Positions 48,905 to 57,322 of a DNA stretch of 64,000 nucleotides are shown one piece after another. How positions within the stretch are numbered: the stretch's first letter is position 1; each line of letters opens with the position of its first letter. A program made the translations under genes and the position numbers. The stretch comes from Microbacterium algeriense. Its GTDB lineage: Bacteria; Actinomycetota; Actinomycetes; Actinomycetales; Microbacteriaceae. The stretch spans positions 310,001 through 374,000 of the forward strand of contig NZ_WAAO01000003.1 of assembly GCF_008868005.1 (NCBI RefSeq), written 5' to 3'. Under the pieces are notes generated by a model. That model was not told the origin of the DNA. It did not search any database and was given only the letters and a program-made list of their open reading frames with translations.

Positions 48905-48939
48905 TTCAGTATTAGATTTCAAACAGCATTCAGGATTAG
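48905..48939. promoter_or_regulatory. Direct repeats between beta-glucosidase and TetR genes
   Basis: TTCAGTATTAG (48905-48915) and TTCAGGATTAG (48929-48939) are direct repeats 24 bp apart with one mismatch. They lie in an AT-rich divergent promoter region. A minus-strand TTGAAA, 17-bp spacer, TATGGT pair overlaps them. They could be TetR or activator sites. Confidence 0.4.
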
Positions 48940-48948
48940 TCTCGGAGC

Positions 48949-49530
48949 ATGGCACGACGGGGTTCGTACGCGAAGGGCGTGGCGCGACGGGAGGAGATCC
49001 TCGAGAGCGCGCTCGACGTGATCGGACGCAAGGGCTATCAGAACGCCTCGCTCAAGGAGATCGCCGAGGTCGTCGGTGTGACCCCCGCTGCCCTCCTGCA
49101 CTACTTCGGCTCGAAGGAGGAGCTCTTCACGGAGGTCCTCCGCAAGCGCGACGAGCACGACGGGCTGGATCCCTCCGCCCTCAGCGCGGACGATGCCCGA
49201 GGCGCCTTCCTCGACGTGATCCGGCACAACACCGAGGTCCCCGGACTCGTCGCCCTGTTCTCGCGGCTCGCGGTCGATGCAGCGGACCCGGCGCATCCCG
49301 CCCACCCGTACTTCCTCGACCGCAGTGCACGCCTCCGCGAGTCCATCGCCGACAACTTCGGCGGTGAGCAGCAGCCCTCCGCGCTCGACCCCGACACCCT
49401 CGCCCGCGTGATCCAGGCCGTGTCCGACGGACTCCAGCTGCAGTGGATGATCGATCCGACGGTCGACATGCCCGGCATCATGGCCGCCCTGATCGACGCC
49501 CTGCTCCCCCCGACGGCACCCGGGCCCTAG
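48949..49530 (+). CDS. TetR family regulator of beta-glucosidase
   Basis: A 193-aa TetR protein. The HTH (residues 10-58) reads VARREEILESALDVIGRKGY and QNASLKEIAEVVGVTPAALL, followed by HYFGSKEELFTEVLRKRD. The C-terminal domain (about 75-190) has FLDVIRHNTEVPGLVALFSR and DPDTLARVIQAVSDGLQLQW, the TetR_C_6-like pattern common in regulators beside glycosidases. CTCGGAGC before the ATG is an acceptable ribosome-binding site. Divergence from the GH3 gene makes that gene its probable target. Confidence 0.92.
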   Translation: MARRGSYAKGVARREEILESALDVIGRKGYQNASLKEIAEVVGVTPAALLHYFGSKEELFTEVLRKRDEHDGLDPSALSADDARGAFLDVIRHNTEVPGLVALFSRLAVDAADPAHPAHPYFLDRSARLRESIADNFGGEQQPSALDPDTLARVIQAVSDGLQLQWMIDPTVDMPGIMAALIDALLPPTAPGP

Positions 49531-49582
49531 CTCTCCGGCACCCTCTTCCGTCCACTCGGGGGACACTTGTCGGGCGGATGTC

Positions 49583-49641
49583 CGGATGTCGGGCGATTGC
49601 CCCGGATCCGGTCCTGCATCCGCCCGCCCGCCCGACATCCG
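49583..49641. repeat. REP-like inverted repeat between convergent genes
   Basis: CGGATGTCGGGCG (49583-49595) and CGCCCGACATCCG (49629-49641) are perfect 13-bp arms separated by 33 bp. Additional copies of the half-unit (TGTCGGGCGGATGTC; CCCGCCCGCCCG) surround them. It can act as a terminator for the TetR and permease transcripts. Confidence 0.6.
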
Positions 49642-49664
49642 TGCGGGCGGACCGACGCCGCGCA

Positions 49665-50612
49665 CTACCCCTTCACGGCACCGCCGAGACCTGCCGAGCG
49701 CAGGAACACCGACTGGAAGACGAGGAACATCGCGATCGGGATGAGAGTCGCGATCGCCAGCGCCGCCAGGAACACATCCAGTTCGGTCTGCGATTGCACG
49801 GCGGGAAGCCGCACCGACAGCGGCTGCACCGCGGGGTCAGGCAGCACCAGCATGGGCCACAGATAGTCCTTCCACGCGGCGATGATCGCGAAGACCGAGA
49901 CCACCCCGAGGATCGGCTTCGACATCGGCAGCACGATCGACCAGAACAGCCGGAAGGGCCCGGCGCCGTCCGTACGCGCGGCCTCGAACACCTCGCGCGG
50001 CAGGCTGTCGAAGAACCGCTTCACCAGCAGGATGTTGAAGGCGTTCGCGCCCATCGGCAGCCACACCGCGAGGTAGTTGTTGAGCAGACTCACATCGCCC
50101 GGCAACGGCGGCCGGACGATCGTCAGGTACAGCGGCACCAGCAGCACGATCCCGGGGATGAACAGCGTCGCCAGCACCAGCGCGTTGAGGATGGGCGCGT
50201 AAGTCGGGCGCAGCACCGAGAGCGCATAGCCCGCCGTCGTCGCGATGAACAGCTGCACGAACCAGGCCCCGAGCGCGATGATCACCGTGTTGAGGAAGTA
50301 CTGGTCGATGTGGATGTCGTTCCACGCGGTCGAGAGGTTCTCCCAGTCCATGCCGTTCGGCCACAGCGCGAACGGCTGCTGCAGGGTGTCCTGCGTCGGC
50401 GTGATCGCCGACTTCGCGAGCCACAGGATGGGACCGAGTCCGGCGACGACCAGCCCGACGGCGAGGAACACGTGGGTGAGCGTCATCCCGATGCGGATGC
50501 CGGGCCGCCGACGTTCGGAGTCGGAGATGACCGTGCGATCACCCGCGCTGTCGGCGGCGTTCTCTGCGGCCTTCTCTGCAGCGCGTGTCGACAGGCGGGT
50601 GGTGAGGCTCAC
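49665..50612 (-). CDS. Carbohydrate ABC transporter permease (MalG-like)
   Basis: About 315 aa. A cytoplasmic N-terminal tail (residues 1-38, charged) precedes six helices. The binding-protein-dependent transport motif is FEAARTDGAGPFRLFWSIVL with PMSKPILGVVSVF (EAA loop). The C-terminal VFLRSAGLGGAVKG is typical of MalG-type permeases. GTG at 50612 overlaps the upstream permease stop (GTGA). It forms a CUT1 importer with the other permease and the binding protein. No ATPase gene is in the operon; CUT1 systems of actinobacteria commonly share the MsiK ATPase. Confidence 0.93.
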   Translation of the reverse strand: MSLTTRLSTRAAEKAAENAADSAGDRTVISDSERRRPGIRIGMTLTHVFLAVGLVVAGLGPILWLAKSAITPTQDTLQQPFALWPNGMDWENLSTAWNDIHIDQYFLNTVIIALGAWFVQLFIATTAGYALSVLRPTYAPILNALVLATLFIPGIVLLVPLYLTIVRPPLPGDVSLLNNYLAVWLPMGANAFNILLVKRFFDSLPREVFEAARTDGAGPFRLFWSIVLPMSKPILGVVSVFAIIAAWKDYLWPMLVLPDPAVQPLSVRLPAVQSQTELDVFLAALAIATLIPIAMFLVFQSVFLRSAGLGGAVKG

Positions 50613-51574
50613 GTCGTGCTCCAACGGTCGGTCAGCTTGAAGTACAGCCAGGAGAGGAGGGCGAGGACGATCGCCAGCAGCACCGAGACGGCCGTGGCCT
50701 CGCCGTAGTCGCCGCCCAGGCTGTTCCGGAAGGCCTTGTCGTAGATGTACAGCAGCACGGTCTTGGTCGCTCCCGCAGGGCCGCCGCCGGTGAACAGGAA
50801 CGGCTCGAGGAAGACCTGAGCGGTCGCGATCACCTGCAGGATCAGCATGATGAAGAGGATGCCGCGCAGCTGCGGCAGGGTGACGTGCCAGACCTTCTTC
50901 CAGATCCCGGCACCGTCGACCTCGGCCGCGTCGTAGAGCTCCGGTGGCACGCCCAGGAGTGCCGCGAGGTAGATGATGATCGATCCCCCGGCTCCGGCCC
51001 AGGTGGCCTCGAGCACGAGCGAGGGCATCGCCTGCACGGCGTCCTGGATCCACGGCTGCGGAGGGATGCCCACGAACCCGAGCACGGTGTTGAACACACC
51101 GGACGGGTCGGCACTGTAGAAGAACTTCCACAGCAGCACGGCCACCACCGGCGGGATGACGACCGGGAGGTAGGCGAGCGCGGAGTAGATGCCCTTGCCG
51201 CGGCGCACCTCGCTCATGAGCACGGCCATCAGCAGCGGCAGCGGGAACCCGAAGAGCAGGGCGAGCACGGCGAACCACAGCGTGTTGATCACGGCGCGAC
51301 CGAGTTCGGGGTCGCCGATCACGGCGAGGTAGTTGTCGAACCCGACCCACTCGGAGACGATCAGGTTGGTCTTCTGCAGGCTCATGACCACCGACTGCAC
51401 GATCGGCGACCACGAGAAGAACACGAACACGAACAGCATCGGGAGCACGAACAGGAGGTTCGCGAGCCCGCCGCCGCGGAACCAGGTGAGGGGTGAGCGG
51501 CGGCGGGAGCGGCGCACAGCGGGCGGCGGAGAATCCTCCACCGCCGCCCGCTGCTCGGGGAGCGTCATCGTCAT
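50609..51574 (-). CDS. Carbohydrate ABC transporter permease (MalF-like)
   Basis: A 321-aa permease. N-terminal residues are charged and Pro-rich (AAVEDSPPPAVRRSRRRSP), followed by six helices. It has the CUT1 MalF signature YDAAEVDGAGIWKKVWHVTL and PLLMAVLMSEVRRGKG. It starts seven bases after the binding-protein stop and overlaps the MalG-like gene by 4 bp. With its partner it should import a maltodextrin-type or other oligosaccharide, as judged from the alpha-glucosidase in the same operon. Confidence 0.93.
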   Translation of the reverse strand: MTMTLPEQRAAVEDSPPPAVRRSRRRSPLTWFRGGGLANLLFVLPMLFVFVFFSWSPIVQSVVMSLQKTNLIVSEWVGFDNYLAVIGDPELGRAVINTLWFAVLALLFGFPLPLLMAVLMSEVRRGKGIYSALAYLPVVIPPVVAVLLWKFFYSADPSGVFNTVLGFVGIPPQPWIQDAVQAMPSLVLEATWAGAGGSIIIYLAALLGVPPELYDAAEVDGAGIWKKVWHVTLPQLRGILFIMLILQVIATAQVFLEPFLFTGGGPAGATKTVLLYIYDKAFRNSLGGDYGEATAVSVLLAIVLALLSWLYFKLTDRWSTT

Positions 51575-51580
51575 GAAGGT

Positions 51581-52951
51581 CTACTCGTCGAGCTTCGCCT
51601 GCGCATCGCTCTGCGCCTGAGCCAGGAGAGCGTCGATGTCGGCGTTCTGGTCGGTCAGGACCTTCTGCACCACGGTGTCGAGCAGGGCATAGACCTCCTG
51701 CGTCTTGACCTTCGGCTCCCCCACCGGCGTCTGATCCCAGATGCGGTCGCTGAACGGCGCCATCTGGTCGACCGGCACGTTGATGTAGTCGGCGATCCAC
51801 TCCTGCGACTCGTCGTACAGCTCCCGGCTGAGCACCGGCAGCAGCGGGGTTCCGACGGCCTGACCCGACTCGTTCAGGGTCTTCGCGTCGAGCACCGCGG
51901 CATCCTTGTCCATGAGCTTCTGCATGTAGTACCAGTCGATCCAGGTCACTGCGGCTTCCTTGGTCGCGTCATCGACCGTGGGGCTGATCACGGCGATGTC
52001 ACCGCCGCCGAGCGTGCCGGGATCGTCGCCTTCCATGGGCACGACGGTCATGCCGTAGATGTCCGAGTCCATGCCGAAGTCGCGCACGAGAGCGGTGTAG
52101 ATGTCGGAGCCGGAGGTGTACATGCCGATGTTGCCCGCGGCGAACTCCTGGTTGATGGTCCCCCAGTCGAGGTCGACCTTCGAGCCGAAGGCGTTGTCCT
52201 CCCACTTCACGTCGTGCAGGAACTGGAGGGAGGTTTTGGTCGCGTCGTTGTCGATCGTCGACTCGGCGGTGCCGTCCCCGTTGTCGGTCTGCGTGCGACC
52301 ACCACGGGCCACGGTCTGCGACGTGAGCTGCCATCCACCGGTGTTGTTGATCGCCATCTGCGCGTAGCCGGCCTTGCCGGTGGCGTCCGTGATCTTCTTG
52401 GCGGCCTCGCGGATCTCGTCCCACGTCTCCGGAGGGCTGTCGGGGTCGAGCCCCGCCTGCTCGAACAGGTCGCGGTTGTAGTGCAGTGCTGCGGCGTAGG
52501 CCTGCCGCGGGAAGCCGTAGATCTTGCCGTCGGCGCCGGTGACCCCGTCGAGGATGATGGGGTTGAACTTGTCCGTGTATCCGAGCTCTTCGATCGCGTC
52601 GGTCACATCCATCAGCTGCCCGTTCTCGAGCAACGTCTTGGAGTCGGTGAACGGCACGGTGAAGACGTCGGGCAGGCTTCCCCCGGCGAGCTGCACGGCG
52701 AATGTGGGGCCTTCCCACTCGTACTCGACACCGATGATGTCGATGTCGGGGTGCTCCTTCTCGAACTGCTTCTCCTGGGCGGCGAACGCATCGTACGCGG
52801 CCGCATCCGCCCCGGGCGGGAACGTCGCGACGCGCAGCTCGAGGCGTCCGTCGGCGCCGTCCCCGTCGCCGGCGGACGTGCAGCCGGCAAGGGCGCCGAC
52901 CGTCGCGAGCACGGCGATGCCGGCGGCCATGGCCTTCGTTGGTGACTTCAT
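51581..52951 (-). CDS. Extracellular solute-binding lipoprotein, CUT1 type
   Basis: A 456-aa family 1 solute-binding protein. The lipoprotein signal spans residues 1-25 with lipobox ALAGC. The mature protein has RVATFPPGADAAAYDAF, the hinge segment GKIYGFPRQAYAAALHYN, DLFEQAGLDPDSPPETWDEI and the C-lobe INQEFAAGNIGMYTSGSDIY. GGAAGGACAGACA before the ATG supports the start. It lies between the GH13 gene and the two permeases. The ligand is likely an alpha-glucoside, given its neighbours, but the binding site is not diagnostic. Confidence 0.92.
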   Translation of the reverse strand: MKSPTKAMAAGIAVLATVGALAGCTSAGDGDGADGRLELRVATFPPGADAAAYDAFAAQEKQFEKEHPDIDIIGVEYEWEGPTFAVQLAGGSLPDVFTVPFTDSKTLLENGQLMDVTDAIEELGYTDKFNPIILDGVTGADGKIYGFPRQAYAAALHYNRDLFEQAGLDPDSPPETWDEIREAAKKITDATGKAGYAQMAINNTGGWQLTSQTVARGGRTQTDNGDGTAESTIDNDATKTSLQFLHDVKWEDNAFGSKVDLDWGTINQEFAAGNIGMYTSGSDIYTALVRDFGMDSDIYGMTVVPMEGDDPGTLGGGDIAVISPTVDDATKEAAVTWIDWYYMQKLMDKDAAVLDAKTLNESGQAVGTPLLPVLSRELYDESQEWIADYINVPVDQMAPFSDRIWDQTPVGEPKVKTQEVYALLDTVVQKVLTDQNADIDALLAQAQSDAQAKLDE

Positions 52952-53003
52952 TGTCTGTCCTTCCATGTGGTGCTGAACGGGTGGTGCAGGATCACGACGG
53001 CGC

Positions 53004-54683
53004 TCACTGCGAGCGCGCGGGGGTGGCCCGCAGAGCGAGCCAGGCTGTGGAGTCGGGCGGGAGCACGCCGTCGAGCGGCGCACTGGAGAGGAGGACCTCA
53101 TGGTGTGCAGGCAGCGGCACGGCGATCGCCCCGAGGTTGGTGACGCTGAGCGTGCCGTCACCACGGCGGAAGGCGAGGACGTCGGCGCCCAGTTCGAGCC
53201 ACTCCAGGTCGGCGCCGGCGAAGTCGTCGATCCGGCGGCGCAGGGCGATGGCCCGACGGTAGAGGTTGAGCATCGAAGCAGGATCCGCGTCCTGCGCCTC
53301 GACCGTGAGCGCGGCCCAGTCGTCGGGCTGGGGAAGCCAGGGGGTGCCGCCGAAGCCGTAGGGACTCGCCGCCCCCGTCCAGGGCAGGGGCACGCGACAG
53401 CCGTCCCGCCCCGGGTCGACCCCGCCGGAGCGGAAGTGCATGGGGTCTTCGATCGCGTCGAGCGGCAGCTCCACCTCGGGCAGACCGAGTTCGTCTCCCT
53501 GGTAGATGTAGAGGCTGCCCGGCAGGGCCGCGACGAGCAGCGCAGCGGCGCGGGCTCGCCGTGCGCCGCGAGCCGGGTCGGTCGGGGTGCCGAAGCGCTT
53601 GCGCTCGAACGCGAACGAGGAATCCGCCTGCCCGTAGCGCGTGACCGGACGCGTGACGTCGTGGTTCGAGAGCACCCACGTCGCCGGGGCACCGACCGGC
53701 GCATGCTCCGCGAGGGTGCGGGTGATGGAATCGCGCATGGCACGCGCGCTCCACGGCTGCGTCATGAAGCCGAAGTTGAAGGCGGTGTGCATCTCCCCCG
53801 GCCGCAGGTACCGGGCGAATCGCTCGGCATCCTCGAGCCACACCTCGCCCACGAGCACCCGCTCCCCGTCGTACTCGTCGGCGACCGCACGCCACTCGCG
53901 ATAGATGTCGTGCAGCTCGTCACGGTCGGTGTGCGGATGGTCCACCGTGGGCGCCGAGCCGGCGGGGAGGTCGGGAAGGGCGGGGTCCTTGACGGGAAGA
54001 GCCGCCGAGTCGATCCGCACACCCGCGACCCCGCGGTCGAACCAGAACCGCAGGACGTCTTCGTGCTCACGCCGCACATCGGGGTGGTTCCAATTCAGGT
54101 CCGGCTGCTCGGGGGTGAACAGGTGCAGGTACCACTCGCCGTCGCTGCCGTCGGGGTTCCTGGTACGCGACCAGGTCTCGCCCTGGAAGCTCGACACCCA
54201 GTTCGTCGGGATGACGTCTCCGTGCTCCCCGCGGCCGGGGTGGAACCAGAACCGTTCCCGCTCCGGACTGCCTGGACCGGCCGCCAGCGCTCGCTGGAAC
54301 CACTCGTGCTGATCCGAGATGTGGTTGGGCACGATGTCGACGATCGTTCGGATGCCCAGTGCGAGCGCCTCCGCGATCAGCTGCTCGGCTTCCTCCAGGG
54401 AGCCGAAACGGGGATCGATGCGGCGGTAGTCCTGCACGTCGTACCCGCCGTCGGCGAGGGGGCTCAGATACCACGGGGTGAACCAGAGCGCGTCCACCCC
54501 GAGGCTCTTCAAGTACGGGAGCCTCGAGCGGACACCGGCGAGATCGCCGATGCCGTCGCCGTTTCCGTCCGCGAAGCTGCGCACATACACCTGATAGATC
54601 ACGGCCGTCCGCCACCAGCCGTCGCCGACGGGCATAGTCAGCGTGCGGGCGGGTGCCGCCGTGCGCAGAACGTCAGTGTTCAC
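53004..54683 (-). CDS. Alpha-glucosidase / oligo-glucosidase, GH13
   Basis: About 559 aa. The GH13 (beta/alpha)8 barrel has conserved regions in order: DIVPNHISD, GVRIDSAAL (nucleophile Asp), GEVWLED (acid/base Glu) and LSNHDVTR (transition-state Asp). Domain B and a C-terminal beta domain are present. The N-terminal segment WWRTAVIYQVYVRSFADGNG is that of the oligo-1,6-glucosidase/alpha-glucosidase group. No signal peptide. The frame opens earlier, but GTG at 54683 with GAGGAG is the better start. It is the first gene of an operon with a CUT1 importer, so it hydrolyses imported alpha-glucosides. Confidence 0.94.
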   Translation of the reverse strand: MNTDVLRTAAPARTLTMPVGDGWWRTAVIYQVYVRSFADGNGDGIGDLAGVRSRLPYLKSLGVDALWFTPWYLSPLADGGYDVQDYRRIDPRFGSLEEAEQLIAEALALGIRTIVDIVPNHISDQHEWFQRALAAGPGSPERERFWFHPGRGEHGDVIPTNWVSSFQGETWSRTRNPDGSDGEWYLHLFTPEQPDLNWNHPDVRREHEDVLRFWFDRGVAGVRIDSAALPVKDPALPDLPAGSAPTVDHPHTDRDELHDIYREWRAVADEYDGERVLVGEVWLEDAERFARYLRPGEMHTAFNFGFMTQPWSARAMRDSITRTLAEHAPVGAPATWVLSNHDVTRPVTRYGQADSSFAFERKRFGTPTDPARGARRARAAALLVAALPGSLYIYQGDELGLPEVELPLDAIEDPMHFRSGGVDPGRDGCRVPLPWTGAASPYGFGGTPWLPQPDDWAALTVEAQDADPASMLNLYRRAIALRRRIDDFAGADLEWLELGADVLAFRRGDGTLSVTNLGAIAVPLPAHHEVLLSSAPLDGVLPPDSTAWLALRATPARSQ

Positions 54684-54714
54684 GGAACTCCTCGTCGTCG
54701 GTGGCGATGAGTCG

Positions 54715-54781
54715 AATGTAGCTTTCCTAACCACTTAACGCAAGAAGTAAACGAAATGTCGTAAATTTACGATGTCTTGCG
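54715..54781 (-). promoter_or_regulatory. Alpha-glucosidase operon promoter with candidate LacI sites
   Basis: On the minus strand, TTGCGT (54738-54743), 17-bp spacer, TACATT (54715-54720) form the promoter. The -35 overlaps an ACGCAAG half-site (54738-54744), with its inverse TCTTGCG at 54775-54781. A perfect 14-bp palindrome, TCGTAAATTTACGA, sits at 54759-54772. The same ACGCAAG half-site occurs before the LacI gene, so that LacI protein probably binds here. Confidence 0.55.
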
Positions 54782-54816
54782 GGCGCAGCAATCGGCGCCC
54801 CCTCAGGGGCCTGGGG

Positions 54817-55824
54817 TCAGACGGGCAGGGGCCCCGTGGAGGCGCGCAGCACCAGTTCGGGCTCGAAGAGGAGCTCGTCGCCCGGCTGAGCCGTGCCGGC
54901 GATCTGAGCGAGCAGGAGGGCGATCACGGCTCGCCCCATCGACTCGATCGGCTGCCGGACCGTGGTCAGCGGCGGCTCGGTGCAGCTCATCAGCGCGGAG
55001 TCGTCGAATCCGACGATGCTCACGTCACCCGGCACCGACAGTCCGACACGCCGGGCCGCACGCACCGCCCCGAGCGCCATCGGGTCGCTCGCGCACACGA
55101 TCGCCGTCGCACCGGCGGCGAACAGTCGCGAAGCCCCCGCCTGGCCGGACTCGAGGGAGTACATGCCGCGCACGACGAGCTCGTCCGCCAGCGGTGCTCC
55201 GAGCGATTCGAGCAGACGTCGCGCCGATTCGAGCTTGCGGCGGGACGGGATGTGATCCTCCGGCCCGAGCAGCAGGCCGATCTTCCGATGCCCGAGCTGG
55301 TGCACGTGCAACACCGCCTGTTCCGCGGCGGCGGCATCATCGGTCGAGACCGTGGCGAACGGCAGCTCCGGCACACGGGCGTTGACGAGCACGGTCGGGA
55401 GGTTCACCTGGCGCAGGCGCTCGTAGTGCTGGTGCGCGGCGTCCGCCTGCGTGTAGTTCCCCCCGAGGAAGATGACACCGGACACCTGCTGCGCGAGGAG
55501 CAGGTCGACGTAGTCCGACTCCGTCACACCTCCGGCGTTCTGCGTGCAGAGCAGCGGCGTGTACCCGTTCTGGGTGAGCGCTCCGCCGACGATCTCGGCG
55601 AATGCGGGGAAGATCGGATTCTGCAGCTCGGGCAGCACCAGGCCCACGAGGCGGGCGCGCTCTCCGCGCAGCTTCGTCGGCCGCTCGTAGCCGAGGACGT
55701 CGAGTGCGGTGAGGACCGCTTGGCGCGTGGCGTCCGAGACCCCCGGCTTCTCGTTGAGCACACGACTGACCGTCGCCTCACTCACTCCGACCTTGCGGGC
55801 CACCTCGGCGAGTCGCTTCGACAT
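54817..55824 (-). CDS. LacI family regulator of alpha-glucoside operon
   Basis: About 335 aa. HTH: RLAEVARKVGVSEATVSRVL followed by NEKPGVSDATRQAV and LGYERP. Effector domain: ARLVGLVLPELQNPIFPAFA, NAGGVTESDYVDLLLAQQVS, GFDDSALMSCTEPPLTTVRQ. It has the SEATVSRVL recognition helix of MalR/AglR-type regulators, unlike the two rhamnose-locus LacI proteins. TACACT lies six bases before the ATG, so a leaderless transcript is likely. It is upstream of and in line with the GH13-importer operon. Its sites appear as ACGCAAG/CTTGCGT half-sites in both promoters. Confidence 0.93.
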   Translation of the reverse strand: MSKRLAEVARKVGVSEATVSRVLNEKPGVSDATRQAVLTALDVLGYERPTKLRGERARLVGLVLPELQNPIFPAFAEIVGGALTQNGYTPLLCTQNAGGVTESDYVDLLLAQQVSGVIFLGGNYTQADAAHQHYERLRQVNLPTVLVNARVPELPFATVSTDDAAAAEQAVLHVHQLGHRKIGLLLGPEDHIPSRRKLESARRLLESLGAPLADELVVRGMYSLESGQAGASRLFAAGATAIVCASDPMALGAVRAARRVGLSVPGDVSIVGFDDSALMSCTEPPLTTVRQPIESMGRAVIALLLAQIAGTAQPGDELLFEPELVLRASTGPLPV

Positions 55825-55830
55825 GCAGTC

Positions 55831-55872
55831 AGTGTACGCAAGCCCTTGCAAGAGTGCGCAAAGGACTTGCGT
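55831..55872. promoter_or_regulatory. Operator cluster upstream of LacI gene
   Basis: ACGCAAG (55836-55842) and CTTGCGT (55866-55872) flank CTTGCAAG (55845-55852) and TGCGCA (55855-55860). This makes four overlapping LacI-like elements just upstream of the leaderless start, next to -10 TACACT (55831-55836, minus). CTTGCAAG-type motifs resemble those reported for MalR-like regulators in Streptomyces. Autoregulation is inferred. Confidence 0.55.
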
Positions 55873-55887
55873 GGAGTCGCGGGATCC

Positions 55888-57144
55888 TCAGCGGACGTTG
55901 CCGTTGGAGCAGGTTTCCTGAGCGGCCGAGTTGCCCTTGATCGAGTCGGGGAGCGCCACGACGTTGTCGGGGGTCGCCGCGGGATCGGGCGTCGCCGACG
56001 GGTCGACCGGCGTCTCCTCGACGGGCGTCGTCGGCTCCTGCACCACCACGCCGTCGTTGCTGTTGTTCTGGTGGGTGATCTGCAGCTGGGCGTTCTGCTC
56101 GATCGCCTCCCAGAGCGCGGTCGCCGCCTGGTAGTTCGGCACCACCTTGTTCGGGTTCGCGGAGTCCGCACCCGTCGGGTACTGCACGAAGACGATGTCC
56201 TCGAACGGGACCGACTTCACCGCCAGGGCGATCTGGACCAGCGTCATCGGGTTGTTCGCGAGGGAGGTGCTGGCCTCGAGGTTGTTCAGAGCGGTGTTGG
56301 CCAGCTTGAGCATGACGGGCACGTTGCCGAGCACCTCGCCGCTGATCATCTTGCGGGCCAGGCTCGACATGTACTGCTGCTGGTTGCCGATGCGTCCCAG
56401 ATCGCTGCCGTCCCCGACGCCGTGACGGGTGCGCAGGAACTGCAGCGCCTGCAGCCCCTCGACCGTGTGCGTTCCGGCGGCCATGTCCAGGCCCGTGTAG
56501 CGGTCCTTGATGGGGTTGGCGAGGCAGACGTCGACACCGCCGATGGCGTTGGTGATCTCGATCACACCGCCGAAGGTCACGGATGCCGCGAACTGCACCT
56601 CCTGGTCGGTGAGCTCGGAGATGGTCTTGACGACGCAGTTCAGGCCGCCGTCCGTGTAGGCGACGTTGAGCGGCTGCTTGCTCATCGCCGAGTGGGTGTT
56701 GCCGTCCTCGTCCACGCACTCCGGGATGGGGAGCATCAGGTCGCGGGGGAAGCTGACCACGGTGATGCGACGCGGCTCCTGCGAGACGTGCACCAGCAGG
56801 TTCACATCGTTGAGCGTGCCCTCGGCGTCGCTGCCGGTGCAGCGGTCGCCGAAGAGCTCCGCGTACTTCTCCTCGCAGGTGTCCACACCCGTGAGCACCA
56901 GGTTGAACCCGCCCTCGTACTCGCCGATGTCCGGCGGCACGGCCTCCTGGCCTTCGAGCTCGACGGCGTTCGCGGAAACCGTGCTGGAGAGGTCGTAGAA
57001 GACGTACGCGCCGACGCCGAGACCGCTGACGAGGACGACCGCGAGACCGATCGCGATGAACTTCAACAGCTGGCTGACGGTGCTGGGGCTCTCCAGCTGA
57101 CCGTGCCGGGCGATGGTGCGGCGGCGCCGGGGGTTCTCGCTCAC
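55888..57144 (-). CDS. LytR-CpsA-Psr (LCP) family cell-wall ligase
   Basis: A 418-aa LCP protein. One transmembrane helix (residues 27-50), then the LCP domain (about 78-300) with DVNLLVHVSQEPRRITVVSF and RDLMLPIPECVDEDGNTHSA, GGVIEITNAIGGVDVCLANP and GLQALQFLRTRHGVGDGSDL. The Asp/Arg residues that bind the polyprenyl pyrophosphate are in SFPRD, RTRHG and GDGSDLGR. A low-complexity tail (TTPVEETPVDPSATPDP) follows. LCP enzymes attach wall teichoic or capsular glycans to peptidoglycan. Start is GTG at 57144. It lies between the LacI gene and tRNA-Ser. Confidence 0.93.
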   Translation of the reverse strand: MSENPRRRRTIARHGQLESPSTVSQLLKFIAIGLAVVLVSGLGVGAYVFYDLSSTVSANAVELEGQEAVPPDIGEYEGGFNLVLTGVDTCEEKYAELFGDRCTGSDAEGTLNDVNLLVHVSQEPRRITVVSFPRDLMLPIPECVDEDGNTHSAMSKQPLNVAYTDGGLNCVVKTISELTDQEVQFAASVTFGGVIEITNAIGGVDVCLANPIKDRYTGLDMAAGTHTVEGLQALQFLRTRHGVGDGSDLGRIGNQQQYMSSLARKMISGEVLGNVPVMLKLANTALNNLEASTSLANNPMTLVQIALAVKSVPFEDIVFVQYPTGADSANPNKVVPNYQAATALWEAIEQNAQLQITHQNNSNDGVVVQEPTTPVEETPVDPSATPDPAATPDNVVALPDSIKGNSAAQETCSNGNVR

Positions 57145-57194
57145 TCGGGCCCTTTCGGATTCAGCATCGGTGCGGGGGCACCGTGCTCAGCATG

Positions 57195-57279
57195 CGGAGG
57201 GTGTGGGATTCGAACCCACGAGACATCTCTGCCCACTGGTTTTCAAGACCAGCTCCATCGGCCGCTCGGACAACCCTCC
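57195..57279 (-). tRNA. tRNA-Ser (anticodon UGA)
   Basis: An 85-nt class II tRNA. The acceptor GGAGGGT pairs with ACCCTCC and is followed by G. The anticodon arm CTGGTCTTGAAAACCAG reads UGA, the long variable arm contains GGGCAGAGATGTC, and the T-arm is GTGGGTTCGAATCCCAC. CCA is not encoded. It decodes UCA/UCG/UCN and lies in line downstream of serS and the HAD gene. Confidence 0.97.
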
Positions 57280-57298
57280 CGACAGACGCCGTCTGTCG
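57280..57298. other. Small hairpin adjoining the tRNA-Ser 5' end
   Basis: CGACAGAC pairs with GTCTGTCG around GCC, between the HAD gene stop and the first base of the tRNA-Ser. It may terminate the serS-HAD transcript or mark tRNA 5' processing if the tRNA is co-transcribed. Confidence 0.5.
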
Positions 57299-57322
57299 AC
57301 CAGGCGTGAGTCTAGCCGAGTT

